Part shown: one piece after another, positions 10,701 through 21,228 of the stretch
How positions within the stretch are numbered: position 1 is the first letter of the stretch
Layout: each line of letters starts with the position of its first letter
Assembly (NCBI GenBank): GCA_035610365.1
Contig: CM069435.1
Location: forward strand, 62,679,389 to 62,743,388
Direction of reading: 5' to 3'
Length of the DNA stretch: 64,000 nucleotides
Origin: Aquatica leii
Taxonomy: Eukaryota > Arthropoda > Insecta > Coleoptera > Lampyridae
The notes under the pieces: generated by a model
The model's database searches: none
What the model saw: the letters and a program-made list of their open reading frames with translations, nothing else
Told to the model about the DNA's origin: nothing
Program-made: the position numbers and the translations under genes

Positions 10701-13700
10701 TGACCGGTTGATGGATTGACCTAACAACTAAAATACATCTTAAAAGTAATGTAAGAAAATGTTTGTTTTTGTAAACATCTATGGCACTATAGAAATATAT
10801 TAAATGATTTGGAAAGTATTGAACGGAATATATATAGTAAATTACACGTAACAGATAAATGGAAAAAGTGTATGCTACATCAATTTTTAACTAAAAAACC
10901 ACAAAACTACACGTTATAGTTCATTGGCATTACATTACAAAAAAAAGTAAAAAAGTGGTTCTCAATATAAATGTAGGTGTATATTTATTATGATTTTTTT
11001 TATTGAAAACAAAATAACTAAATAAATTATAATTAATTGTTTAATTAATTATACTGTCAATTTCTGTAAACAAACTAATATTACATAAATGCTTTTATTT
11101 AAAAAAAATATATTTTAAACGTATGTTTGACAAAAAGTTTGTTTTTTTGCTTAGATATCGTACAAAAAGATATATATTATAGATGAATATTTTTAATCAA
11201 AAAATATTTTGAAAAATGGTAATAGTAAAAATGTATTTTTAATTCTAATTTTTAATCTAGGAATAGTTGGTTTTGAATCTTTGCGGTTGTTTAACTCTAA
11301 AACATCTCCAATTGTTCAAAACATTGAATACGTTTTTGTTAAAATTATTTTAGGTATTAGTTTTAAAAGTTATTACAAAATAATTATTAAAGTAAAATAA
11401 AATCAGTATTTTTAACTTCAAACAAAAAATTGAGATAATGCTGTAAGGTTTTCTAGATATTCGATACTGTTCTGAAACGTTCACCGTTATATAGAAAAAC
11501 ATCTAAATATTCCAAAAGACGATAACAGAAACTATAAAAACTAAACGCGAGAAATTGACTGCAGTTCTAAAAATAACGCGTCAGAGTTTACATAAATATT
11601 TAGTGCTACACGCGTGACGTATAAATAAACCTGAGGCAGTTACGGTTTATATAAATTAACATCTACAGTAATATATACAATATTTTAGTAGGTTATTGTT
11701 TTATTAATTAGTAAGTTACAATTTTTTAATTTGTAGTTTAATTCAGTTTACTAGTGTTTAAATTCAAATAAATTAAATTTTGACTTAATACATATTATTA
11801 ATTTTAAAAAATGAAAATTGATTAATTATCGCTTTAAATGTTACAATTTTGGATGTAGTTTAATACATTTTTTTACTTTAAAATTGGTAAATATCTTTTT
11901 AATAAATAAAAAATTAAATAAAAATAAAAACTGTATTAAATTTGATTAAACTTACCAATAAGAACTTATGTCGCATTACAATTTCAGTAAGTAGTTAAGT
12001 TACTAAACGACTGATTAAATTAAAAGAAAATGTCAATAAAAAAAGTAAGTTTTTTGTCTCCTACGTTCACTACCGTTAATATCTCATTTTATATTGTTTC
12101 TAATAATATATGCCTAATGTTTCAAGTAATTTAATTAAATTTCAAATGTTTTTAACAATGTAAAGTTCCAATAGTTTTAAAGATAAATATAACAAGAAAG
12201 TTTGTTTGGATTAAGCAAAATATAAGGATTAATTTTCAAAGCCAGTTTCCATTTGGCGCAGAACGTTCAATATTACTGGTAACATGTGGTACATCCAGAC
12301 ATACGCGAATCTGAAAGCATCCGGAAAACTTATACGAGAGTCGCATCCTCAAACTTATTACCACCTAATTTAAAATTTCGTAAATACAAAACTTCTTTGT
12401 TTTCATACAAAACATTTCTAACTTCGTTATTTAATGTTAACGAGCCCCCATTTTGTAGCGGTTTAAACTTTTATTGTTGTGTGTCGAAAAAACAAAACGT
12501 TCAGTTGTGTTAACAAATCACGTATTTTTAAGTGTAAAAGCGGTTCTCTTTTTTTTCAAAAGTTTTCATTCATATTCATTTATTTAAAGTGCTTTTTAAG
12601 AACAACAGCTTGAATACTTTAAGAAATTAGGCTTTCGAAGATCACGCAAGATGTATTATTTATAATAAATGTTTGGTAATAACTTTTCTTTGTAAAAGAA
12701 TTTCAATCCATTTGCAAGAAAAAAATTTATTTTTTTTATTAAAAATGTGCGTTTTTTTATAAATCAATAAACTATTAGAAATTTAACTATACTTCAATTT
12801 AAATTTATGATACCAATATCACATACATAATGCAAACAAATCTGCTTTAAAGTGAGATTTTATAAGTTGACATTTTATATTTTCTAAAAGCGAAGAATCT
12901 ATTTCTACCTTAGTATTTTATAAGTCCTTGTCTTTCCGTAACTAAATCAAATAATATAAAAAATTTTTTCAATACGCAATTTCACTTTATTAAAAAAGTA
13001 TTGAAATCCTAAATTGGCAATTCTATTTCAGAAAATATAGGCTTGTATATTTTAGTTGCTCTTTTATAAACTTTTTTAACCGAATGTTTTAATTTAAATC
13101 TAGAATGTGCATATCTTTGTCAATAATCGTGGATTGATGCATTTTAAATTAAATTTGTTCTAATTTTAATATTAATGTTTATTTTAACATTTCATTCTGC
13201 ACATTTGTTTTCTTGAACAAATGGTTTATGCATTTAATTATTGTCATATTTTAAAATTTTTTTTAATTATTTTTTGTTTAGTAAAGTACCTTAATATGAA
13301 ATTATTAAATTATTGAAGCAATTGAAAAGATGCGTTTTAGACTATATTAGTTTTTTTATGTAAATATAACAGTATTATAATTAACCAACAATTACAAACT
13401 TCTTTTTTGATGTTATTTTTTATGCTTGTATTTAGAAGATATTGTCATTTACAATTGACAGAGTAACGTAGTTAACCAATTTTAAAGAACTTATAATTTT
13501 AGACCTAAAGTATAAGTATAAGATTTGTTCTTGGAACGCCCACTTTTTGTCGCATTGGGTAGGGATAAAATGTCAAATTTGAAAACGATTTTATTTTTCT
13601 GTCGCGGAAATCATCTAACGTTGTGTACGCCCAACAAAACTTTTATTGTTCATTATTCACATCCAAGCGAATATGAAATAGAATATCGTTGAGATTTGAG

Positions 13701-13774
13701 TGGAAGTATTTGGGGTACACCTTTTTTTTATGTTTGTGGTTTAATGTAATTCTTCCGTAATTGTCTGTAACGGG
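7708..13774. other. Six kilobases of A+T-rich DNA without recognised gene
   Basis: Long A and T runs and only short chance reading frames. I found no transposase motif, no long inverted repeat and no tRNA-like box. The frame at 12286-12513 has no recognisable motif. Confidence 0.5.
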
Positions 13775-13914
13775 CCCAAACAACACATTGGTACAAAAAA
13801 GGTCTAAATGTCCGGCTAATAGACGTTTATTAGACATAAAACCGTTTTTAAACGCGTTATTAACGTTTATTAGACGGAACTTTAGACGTTTTTTGTACCA
13901 ATGTGTTGTTTGGG
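13775..13914. repeat. Foldback MITE, copy 2 (140 bp palindrome)
   Basis: Same length and same sequence as 2714-2853 apart from a few substitutions, including one in an arm (GGACATT in copy 1, GGAACTT here). It begins CCCAAACAACACATTGGTAC and ends with the exact reverse complement. Two near-identical copies 11 kb apart show that this is a mobile family and not a chance hairpin. Confidence 0.9.
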
Positions 13915-15094
13915 GGTTTTTATACCTTCACACATGTTCTTTGTCTGTGGAGATAATAAGCAGATATGGCAATTGGAAAAACTTCATTGATGACGTCACG
14001 TCACTTTAACTAACACCATCAGGTTGGATGCAATTATTATCGTATTGGAGGAAATTACCTAAACTACAAAATTAATTTGAGAGAAACTCTACGCATTCGT
14101 TTGTTTTTAGTGATCGTATAAATTAAATGAGTTTACTTGTGATAACACCGTACGTACGACTTTGTTAAATTGCAATTAAGTTTTAGGAAATGCTGCAACT
14201 GCGCTACTGGCTAGTAGCATGTTTTGAGGAAAACTAATCGTAAGTATTATACTTCTTATTTTAATTCTTAGCATTTTGGTTGTAAGTCGGTTGTAAAGAC
14301 GACTATTATTTAGTATTTTGTTTGTGATACCGACCTACGTGATAGTGTTTGATCAAATTTATATACATGTAATTTTGTATTTTCATCTAACGTAAACTGC
14401 TGTCTGTGATAAAATAAATGTACCTGGTGTTGCCACTTTTGTTTTGTAATTTGTTTTATTTCAGCTTCGGGTAGATTTAAACGGTGTCTCCCATTTTAGC
14501 TTTTTTATTATTTTGGCATTTTTTCAAAAGTTATTTTATAATTTAGTACCACGAAACTTACGACTCAACCACTGGAACAATTGAGTTAGTCGTCGCTCTT
14601 ATAAGTTACAAGAAAAACTAGTTAACAAAGTTTTCAAACTTGATCTAAGTTCTTCGTCAGGCAGTATAAATTAAAATAACAATTATATAACTAAAGTGAC
14701 TGAAACAATAAATCGTAAAAGAAGTTGATAATTGGGCAAAATTTATTTAGCTACATCATTTGCTTAAAGGTCTAAAAAACTATCATAAAAACTATAGACG
14801 TAACTTAAGCATAATTGGTGAAAAAACTGAGACTAACAAAAAGAATTTTTATTTTGTTAAAAAAATATAAATTTATGTAATCAATTTATTCAAATGAAGA
14901 CTTATTTTTAGTTTACCAAAATATTTGTAGTATCAGAATAAATGTTGATTTGTTTATTAGCCTCTTGTATATAAATTTCAAAAAGTTTCCTAAAATAATA
15001 TTTTTATCACAAATTTAAATTTTTTATCTAGAGATGTGTAATTATAAAATTGATAACTATAATATCTTTTTTATTTAGATACAAAATTTGAATC
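13915..15094. other. A+T-rich DNA with a partial arm of the next palindrome
   Basis: About 14620-14690 resembles the left arm of the palindrome at 15095-15334 (TTTCAAACTTGATCTAAG, then TTCTTCGTCAGG). A small hairpin CGACTCAA...TTGAGTTAGTCG sits near 14560-14595. No gene seen. Confidence 0.5.
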
Positions 15095-15334
15095 AATAAA
15101 ATAGTTTTTGGGTAAATGGTGTAATACATTTATTAAAAAACTTACAAGCTTTCAAACTTGGTCTACGTTCTTCTTCAGGTGACAATTAATAAAAATGACA
15201 ATTATAAAAAAAAAATTAGTTTTATAATTGTCATTTTTATTAATTGTCACCTGAAGAAGAACGTAGACCACGTTTGACAGTTTGTGAGTTTTTTACTAAT
15301 ATATGACACCATTTACCTAAAAACTGTTTTATTA
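15095..15334. repeat. Palindromic repeat (about 240 bp foldback)
   Basis: The central part, 15161-15268, has 49-nt arms that match perfectly, starting GTCTACGTTCTTCTTCAGGT, around a short A-rich loop. The outer part, beginning near AATAAAATAGTTTTTGGGTA on the left, pairs less exactly with its mirror on the right. It encodes nothing. A diverged half copy lies at 14620-14690, so it is a repeat family. A non-autonomous foldback element is likely. Confidence 0.8.
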
Positions 15335-15399
15335 TAAAGTTTTTGTTTGTTGGAATAATTGCAACAAGCTTGGCGGGTAATGCTCTTTTTAAGTAATGC

Positions 15400-17640
15400 A
15401 ATAGCTTGTTCTGGTGCTGATTGTCAGTTTTAATCAGCTAGTGGATTTAAGACACACTGAATACTATATAACAGGTCTATTATTCTCCTTGCTTTCTAAA
15501 AATACAGTTACCCGATTTAAAGCTGGAAGCTGTTTTGATCATATTTTTATAAGATCTAATAATGTGTTAAATGTTTACTTATTTGTAAGAGCAGTAGATC
15601 ATATAAACACTATTGACCATTCTCTTTGTTTGTTGTACATAATAGGATATGTAAATAACCTTACCGAAAAAAAAGTCATTTAAAAAAATGATTTTTTAAA
15701 TTAAGAAATTGTTTTTCTGAAAATAATTGAGTTAACTTGTATATAATTAAAGATGTAAACAAAGAGTTTAAAGTTTTGTAGACAACTGAGCAAAAAAGTA
15801 AACACATGTACTGTTACATTGGCTACACGTAAATTAGTACGACATTTAAAATCTTGGATAAATAAGGAATTAATTAGAAGAATTATATAAAAAGAAAATT
15901 TGTTAACTTTATAATTTAAAACTAGAAAAAAATTACAAAAGTACAGAAATTATTGATTAGGTATATAAAAAAAATTTAAAAAAGATATTACTTCAATTTA
16001 TTTAGCCGGGTAAAAGGAATTCTAAAACATTAATGAACAATAGTCTGATAAAAAAAAAATCTAGTAAATGCATTAAAAAAATTCAAAGTTTAGAAGTACG
16101 TTGTATTGAGCAGAAGAGTGACAACTTGTGAATTTTTTTTTTGAATTTTTTTGAATTCAATAATTACCTTTTAAATACTGTGCACTATTAAAAGACAAGT
16201 TGGTCAGCAATCCCCCTAATCCAATATTTAATTATAATAGCAAATTTTGCGTCGTTTCTAATTATATTTCTTTTTTTTTAACTAACTGATAAATATGGAA
16301 TTTGTAAAATAATTAATTCACTAAAAAAAAGTCCGTTGAGGTTGATGAATTTTAGGTTTTAGTGTTGCAAATAAATTGACGGATGTATTGGCTCACCTGT
16401 TAAATATGAATATAAAATAGGCTTTTCCCAATATTTTAAAGTTAAGGTAGTGCCGATTTTTAAAAATGGCACAGATTTAATGTAACTAACTATACAGTGA
16501 CTTGTTTTCTAGAAATGAATGATATCTTGATTACTAATCAATTTGATTTTAGAACTAGACTAAATATAGAAATGGCAATAACAAAATTGGTCTCTGAAAT
16601 TAATTTATAAATAAATAGTATTTATCGATCAGTTGCTCTTTTCATAGACTTTCAAAAAGCATTTGATATAGTAGACCATGGCATTTTGTTGAGGATGACA
16701 TTAACATACGGGGATTAGCAAATGATTGATTCAAATCCTATCTCAACATGAGCTCTCAAGTTACAGAAAATATTAAATTAAGCAAGGTAGAGCTTAGTCG
16801 TCATGGGGTTCCTCAAGGGTAAGTATTGGGCCCGTTCCTTTTTTTGATCTACTTCAATGATCTTTGCTAAACTAACTTTGCGAGAAAAATCACACCGCTT
16901 GCTGATGACACAATGTTAAATTATAAAGCTACTACTCTTTAATTACGTTGTAAGTAAATTAGAATCAGTTCAAATGAGATGGTGGTAGACAAAACAATTT
17001 AGATGGTTTTTAACCTTAATTAAATTACTGAATAATTCGGCACTGTAAAATACCATGATATCTCGTGAGGCTGTCAGGAATTATGATGGATATGAGACCC
17101 TTATCAGAGACCCATGTTGTAAAACTTAAAAAAGAAATTGGAAACTCAATTCGTAAATTTGACTTTTAAGGAAATTTGTGCCGGTCAAATATAAAAAAAA
17201 GTTGTATTTTGCGTTAATTTAATTAAGATTGCAACACCTTATTTTTTCGTAGGTAGGAGCATATCCAACTATTATTATGCAAATTGGGTAAAAGCACACT
17301 ATTAAGTTAATGGCAAAAATGTCAATAGAGGCCCCATCCCTGGATCTTTTTATAACGTTCAACATTCTACCTTTAAGATGTTTATTTTTAAGAAAAATAT
17401 TGTTAAACATTCTGGATAAAGATGGCAAATCGAAGGTGGCGACTGCTAAAAACATAAGTGATAAAAAGAAAAGTGCCGCGGTAAACTAATTCTACGTAGA
17501 CCTAAAATAGAGTTTAGAAGATCAGATTTGTACATAGCTTTCGAGTTCTTTAATCTTTTACCTAGTAAGTTGTACATCATTACTCGGTAAAAAGACGATA
17601 TTTTGTCAATAGCTAATTTCAATGGATGATTCTGAATTAT
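15400..17640 (+). pseudogene. Broken non-LTR retrotransposon (Jockey/CR1-like LINE)
   Basis: Three recognisable pieces lie in the right order on the plus strand. At 15414-15683 the frame contains SCFDHIFIRS and, 29 residues further on, TIDHSLCLL, the C-terminal end of an apurinic-type endonuclease. At 16630-16930 come reverse transcriptase pieces: ALFIDFQKAFDIVDHG (catalytic Asp region), RHGVPQG with a stop after it, then LGPFLFLIYFNDL and a box reading LADDT. Near 17490-17570 is RPKIEFRRSDLYIAFEFFNL, the usual C-terminal end before the 3' UTR. Stops and frameshifts separate all of them, and 17200-17460 may be an insertion. It is non-functional. The clade is inferred from motif style only. 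Confidence 0.7.
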
Positions 17641-17889
17641 ATTTTGTCCAATTACATAGTATAATTAAAAATAGTAAAATTGAAATTTAATTATTGTCAG
17701 CACCTACTATGTCTTAGATATAACATTAGGTTGGTATCTTATACTAGTTTATTTTGTTTTATAATTATTATTTTTTGTATTAGTGTTTTTCTGTTTTATT
17801 TTAGTAGTAATGACTGCACTTAATTGTATGGTGTTATTAGTTGGTAGCTCGTTCTATGTTTTCTAATTTATTTGAATTCTAGTTGGGAT

Positions 17890-18330
17890 TTACATGCCTT
17901 TATAAAACATATGTCTTGTATGCATTTATATCTCTAGCATGTTATAAAAAACAATCATATACCAACGAGCAGTCATTTTTTTAGAACAGTTGCAACCCGT
18001 TTGCCCAGCGTATCAACAGTCCCTTTAGTTCTATTGCAATCCATTATAATACTAGGTTTGTTGTGCTGTTGCTTAGAAACAAAAATATTGTGATGCATAG
18101 TGCTTAGAAAAAGCTTTACTTTATTCTCTTTTAGAGACAATCGTAGTGTCTGCCGTAAGAAAACACATTTTGACCAAAGAACTGTTTTTGTTGTAAAAAT
18201 TGAGGCCGGGATTTCAGGTTTATTCTTTCTTAATGTACCAAGAGTAACTTTTCTTTTAAGCATAACATTTGATCTAAACCGTAAGAGGCAAAGAAGTTGT
18301 CACATGTTACATTAAGACCTTTTAACCCAT
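17890..18330 (-). pseudogene. piggyBac transposase C-terminal relic
   Basis: The minus-strand frame 18263-17973 reads VTLGTLRKNKPEIPASIF, then LFLSTMHHN, PSIIMDCNRTKGTVDTLG. This is the familiar order near the end of piggyBac transposases (threonine-leucine-arginine-lysine motif, histidine pair, then the NxTKGxVDxLD block). A little further, RWYMIVFYNMLEI continues the family pattern, then a stop occurs. The N-terminal two thirds and any TTAA-flanked ends are not visible. A different piggyBac relic on the plus strand lies at 45400-46260. Confidence 0.75.
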
Positions 18331-19397
18331 ACGTCAAGTTCATGACCACTCGACACATTGCAAACAATGTCAAAAACCTTAAAATAGTTTATAACATTCC
18401 TAAGAAAATTATTACACATTTGATCTACGTCTTAGGTCGAATCGACTCAAGGATAATTTTTATTTAGATTCGTGTTTACGATGACCTTCTGACATTGACG
18501 AAAATTTTCTTGGTAATTTACTTGCCGCAAAGGGCATTAAAATTGAAAAATTTGCTGTCATTATTTCCAGTTGTATTTCCGTTCACATGACATCTTGTGC
18601 CATGTTCTGGCAACGATTCGAATTATATATTCTGTATACTAAATGTATAAACGCTTAAGAAATTATTTCTACACATTTTTTTTCTCTGTTCTGTGATCTT
18701 TTTTATTGTAATTTATTAGTTTTTATTGCTAAAAGGAAAAATGTTATAACAGTTGCAAACTATATCCTTAATATTGGTGAAGTAATTCATTACTCTAAGT
18801 GGAGTCTCTTTTTAAAAATAATATTTTATTACTTATATATCCTTAAACTGTAAGGTATTTATGTTGCCTTTTTAAGACCCTAACGTAATGAACTAAATGC
18901 GCGGTAAAAATTCAGTTACTACGATTAGCGAAAGATTTGATATCTATTACTCGTTATCTTTATAAGACAATTTTGACAGTGCATAAACCAAAATTTAACT
19001 TTAAAACTGCTTGTAATAAATTATAATGTGCTTCCATTTTGGTTACAATTAATTTTTAATAATTAATTGTAACTGGCTTTAATGTGTAAAAAGTGTTTTT
19101 GTATTGCGTACACTTTTACAATATTATTAAATAATTTCAAATATAATTCTTGTATTTGACGTCACTTACACGGACTGTACAGTAACAAAACGCGATAATG
19201 CTTGGTAAAAACTTTCTTAACGTTTAGATACTTTAGTCAAATTCTAGGTTTTTTCTTACTTCGTAATCTAATACAAAATAAATGGGTTTTGACTAGCTAT
19301 AATTATTTATTTATCTCTTGTTATTAATTAGTAGCGTGTAGCATTTATATATATTATGGCTTTTCATTTTTTGATTTGTAAGCGTATAATATACTAA
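18331..19397. other. A+T-rich DNA, nothing recognised
   Basis: Contains a small hairpin near 19040-19075 (TTACAATTAATT / AATTAATTGTAA). No gene seen. Confidence 0.45.
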
Positions 19398-19553
19398 AGG
19401 CGGGTTGCACAAAGCAAATCAAAAATGTAACAACCGATTATTTCTCAAAACAATTGCTACACAGCCAATGAAACCACGTTTATTGGTGATGTAACAATTG
19501 ATTTAAGAAATAATCACTTGCTACATTTTTGATTTGCTTTGTGCAACCCGCCT
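19398..19553. repeat. 156-bp MITE, probable PIF/Harbinger derivative
   Basis: The ends are inverted repeats of more than 30 bp starting AGGCGGGTTGCACAAAGCAA. The element is flanked on both sides by TAA (19395-19397 and 19554-19556). A 3-bp TAA/TTA duplication is the signature of PIF/Harbinger transposition. The interior is also partly self-complementary (ATTATTTCTCAAAACAATTG opposite CAATTGATTTAAGAAATAAT). No coding capacity. Confidence 0.85.
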
Positions 19554-20173
19554 TAAACGTTTAGTAATAGATTTTTTCTGTCTTTAGTTAGCGTTTGTTA
19601 TTAGGCAAAATAAACTTTTGAGATATACTTTTTTGTAACAGGCTGTTGCATTGCGAGTATGAGAGTCTTTTCCTTATCTTTAAACTAATTTTGTATCTAG
19701 TTGCAAGAAAAAGTGGCGCATATATTTACCAATCTACTCCAGTCACTACTATCTCGACCCACGATCGTCTCCGGTACAGAGCTAAACCAAATGAGTCTGA
19801 AATCTACTTTTTAACTTTTTGCAGTTAAGGTGTTACAGATATTTAAAAATAATAGTTTTGTTACTAAATATTTTATTGTTACAGGACATTTATTTAAACT
19901 AATATTAGCAACCGTGTTGTTCTTCTTTTCAGTAAAAAAAATTATCAAAATTTAGCATTAATAAAATATAGAATAATAAATATGTATGCATTTCACATTT
20001 GAAAAAAATTTTTATATAACTACATTTTATTAATAATCAGGTGTGTATAAATTAAAAGAAGTTATTGTAACGCTTTCTATGTAGGAGAAATTGAATTCCC
20101 TAAACATTTTTTTTGCATAAAAATAACAACATTTTTTAAAATCATTGTTTGCTAATTATATAATAAAATGTAG
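19554..20173. other. A+T-rich DNA up to the Penelope insertion
   Basis: A 60-codon chance frame at 19646-19828 has no recognised motif. Confidence 0.45.
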
Positions 20174-20185
20174 CCATTTATTTAA
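20174..20185. repeat. Target-site duplication of the Penelope-like element, left copy
   Basis: CCATTTATTTAA occurs here and again at 24225-24236, immediately outside the element. Twelve bases of exact identity at precisely the two edges make a target-site duplication the best explanation. Confidence 0.75.
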
Positions 20186-20253
20186 GGTAGGTGGTTAAAT
20201 CCTTCTAATGTAGGAGATGGCGGAAAGAAAACACAACTTACTGTGTTTTTTGT

Positions 20254-20295
20254 AGGCTACGTTTCGTGAACCTGTGCGTCCACTTCATCAGGCCT
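20254..20295 (-). ncRNA. Hammerhead ribozyme motif, left arm
   Basis: Mirror copy of the motif at 24075-24116. On the minus strand it reads AGGC-CTGATGA, a six-pair stem II, GAAA, then CGTA-GCCT. It faces outward, towards lower coordinates. See the right-arm copy for the structure. Confidence 0.8.
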
Positions 20296-20658
20296 CTGTT
20301 TATTAAATAAGAAAAAACAAAATTAACATAACATATATACAACTTAGGTAAAACAACAAACTTTTTAACTGAATAAATAGTTGTAAAAAACAAAACAAAT
20401 CGTTTGGAGTAACTAACAACATTAACAAAACCAAGTCAAATGTATGAAATAGACAAGTTACTTACAAAAAACAAAACAAGTAGTGATGGTCCGCCCAACA
20501 CAGTCGATAAAATTTGAAACGATGAAAACACAACGAGAAACACATAACAATGTGAAACTTATAAATAACATATACAGAACGAGCTCACTAACATCACATA
20601 AGATCAACAGAACAATATTTATAAAGAAAATGTTGGAATGTGAGATAAATTTTCTAGG

Positions 20659-21213
20659 TCATGACATTTTTGTGATTAAGTTATTGTAGACAGTACTAAG
20701 GTTATTAGTGTCTGTGTTAAAATTCACATTGTTGTTATGTTTGGTGATGAAAATCATCTCAGCAACAAGTCTTTTATTAAATTTAGGTTCCACATCTAAG
20801 ATCGTGGGATTACTAAAGTCAAAATTATGGCCCGTATTAATATGATGTAAAGCCAAAGCCGATTCTGCTTTCTTGTTTTTACAATCATATTGATGATTTT
20901 TAATGCGATTGATGGTTTTTTGTTTAGTTTGACCTATATAACATTTGTTGCAACCTGTGCATTCAATTTTGTATATGACATTGTGTTTGTCGTTTAATTT
21001 TATTTTATCTTTTATACTAGTGTAAATGGTGTTGTATATCGTATTGTTATTATAGGTCGCTATTATTAAGTTGGTCTTTTTTAAAATCGGAATGAGTCTT
21101 TTAGTTAATCCAGGTACGTTTATGATTTTAGTGTATACGTAATTAGATGTAGTGTTAGTTTGGGTCGATGGTGATGGTACGATATTTGTATTGTTTGTAT
21201 GAAATAAAATTTT
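20659..21213 (-). pseudogene. GIY-YIG endonuclease domain, inverted copy without RT
   Basis: The minus strand encodes the same endonuclease segment as the right arm, ending ...NNLITKMS. In the compared regions the protein is identical. It is cut off from any reverse transcriptase by the arm boundary at 21213, so it is a by-product of the inverted-repeat architecture and not a full gene. Whether any protein could start inside it (a methionine begins MALHHINTGH at 20856) is unknown. Confidence 0.85.
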
Positions 21214-21228
21214 TAATTCCTTCCGATA

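Larger units (their letters stand above)
20186..21213 (-). repeat. Left inverted arm of the Penelope-like element
   Basis: Reverse complement of 23157-24184. Read on the minus strand it contains the GIY-YIG reading frame ending at 20659 and, further out, the hammerhead motif. The match breaks exactly at 21213/21214, 16 bp before the reverse transcriptase ATG. Confidence 0.95.

Noticed and set aside
12240..12513. Possible LTR/primer-site-like TTTGGCGCAGAACG followed by a 75-residue frame
   Set aside because: No supporting LTR or recognised domain; probably chance.
13643..14009. Overlapping frames on both strands near 13.8 kb, with similar frame at 2703-2921
   Set aside because: Similarity between the two loci is the foldback MITE itself, not a conserved protein.
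18425..18445. tRNA B-box-like GGTCGAATCGACTC
   Set aside because: No matching A-box or cloverleaf at the right distance; spacing does not allow a tRNA.
20483..20689. A 68-residue plus-strand frame, repeated at 23681-23887 on the minus strand
   Set aside because: Both lie in the Penelope arms antisense to the end of the GIY-YIG frame and its 3' non-coding region; identity follows from the palindrome and no motif is present.
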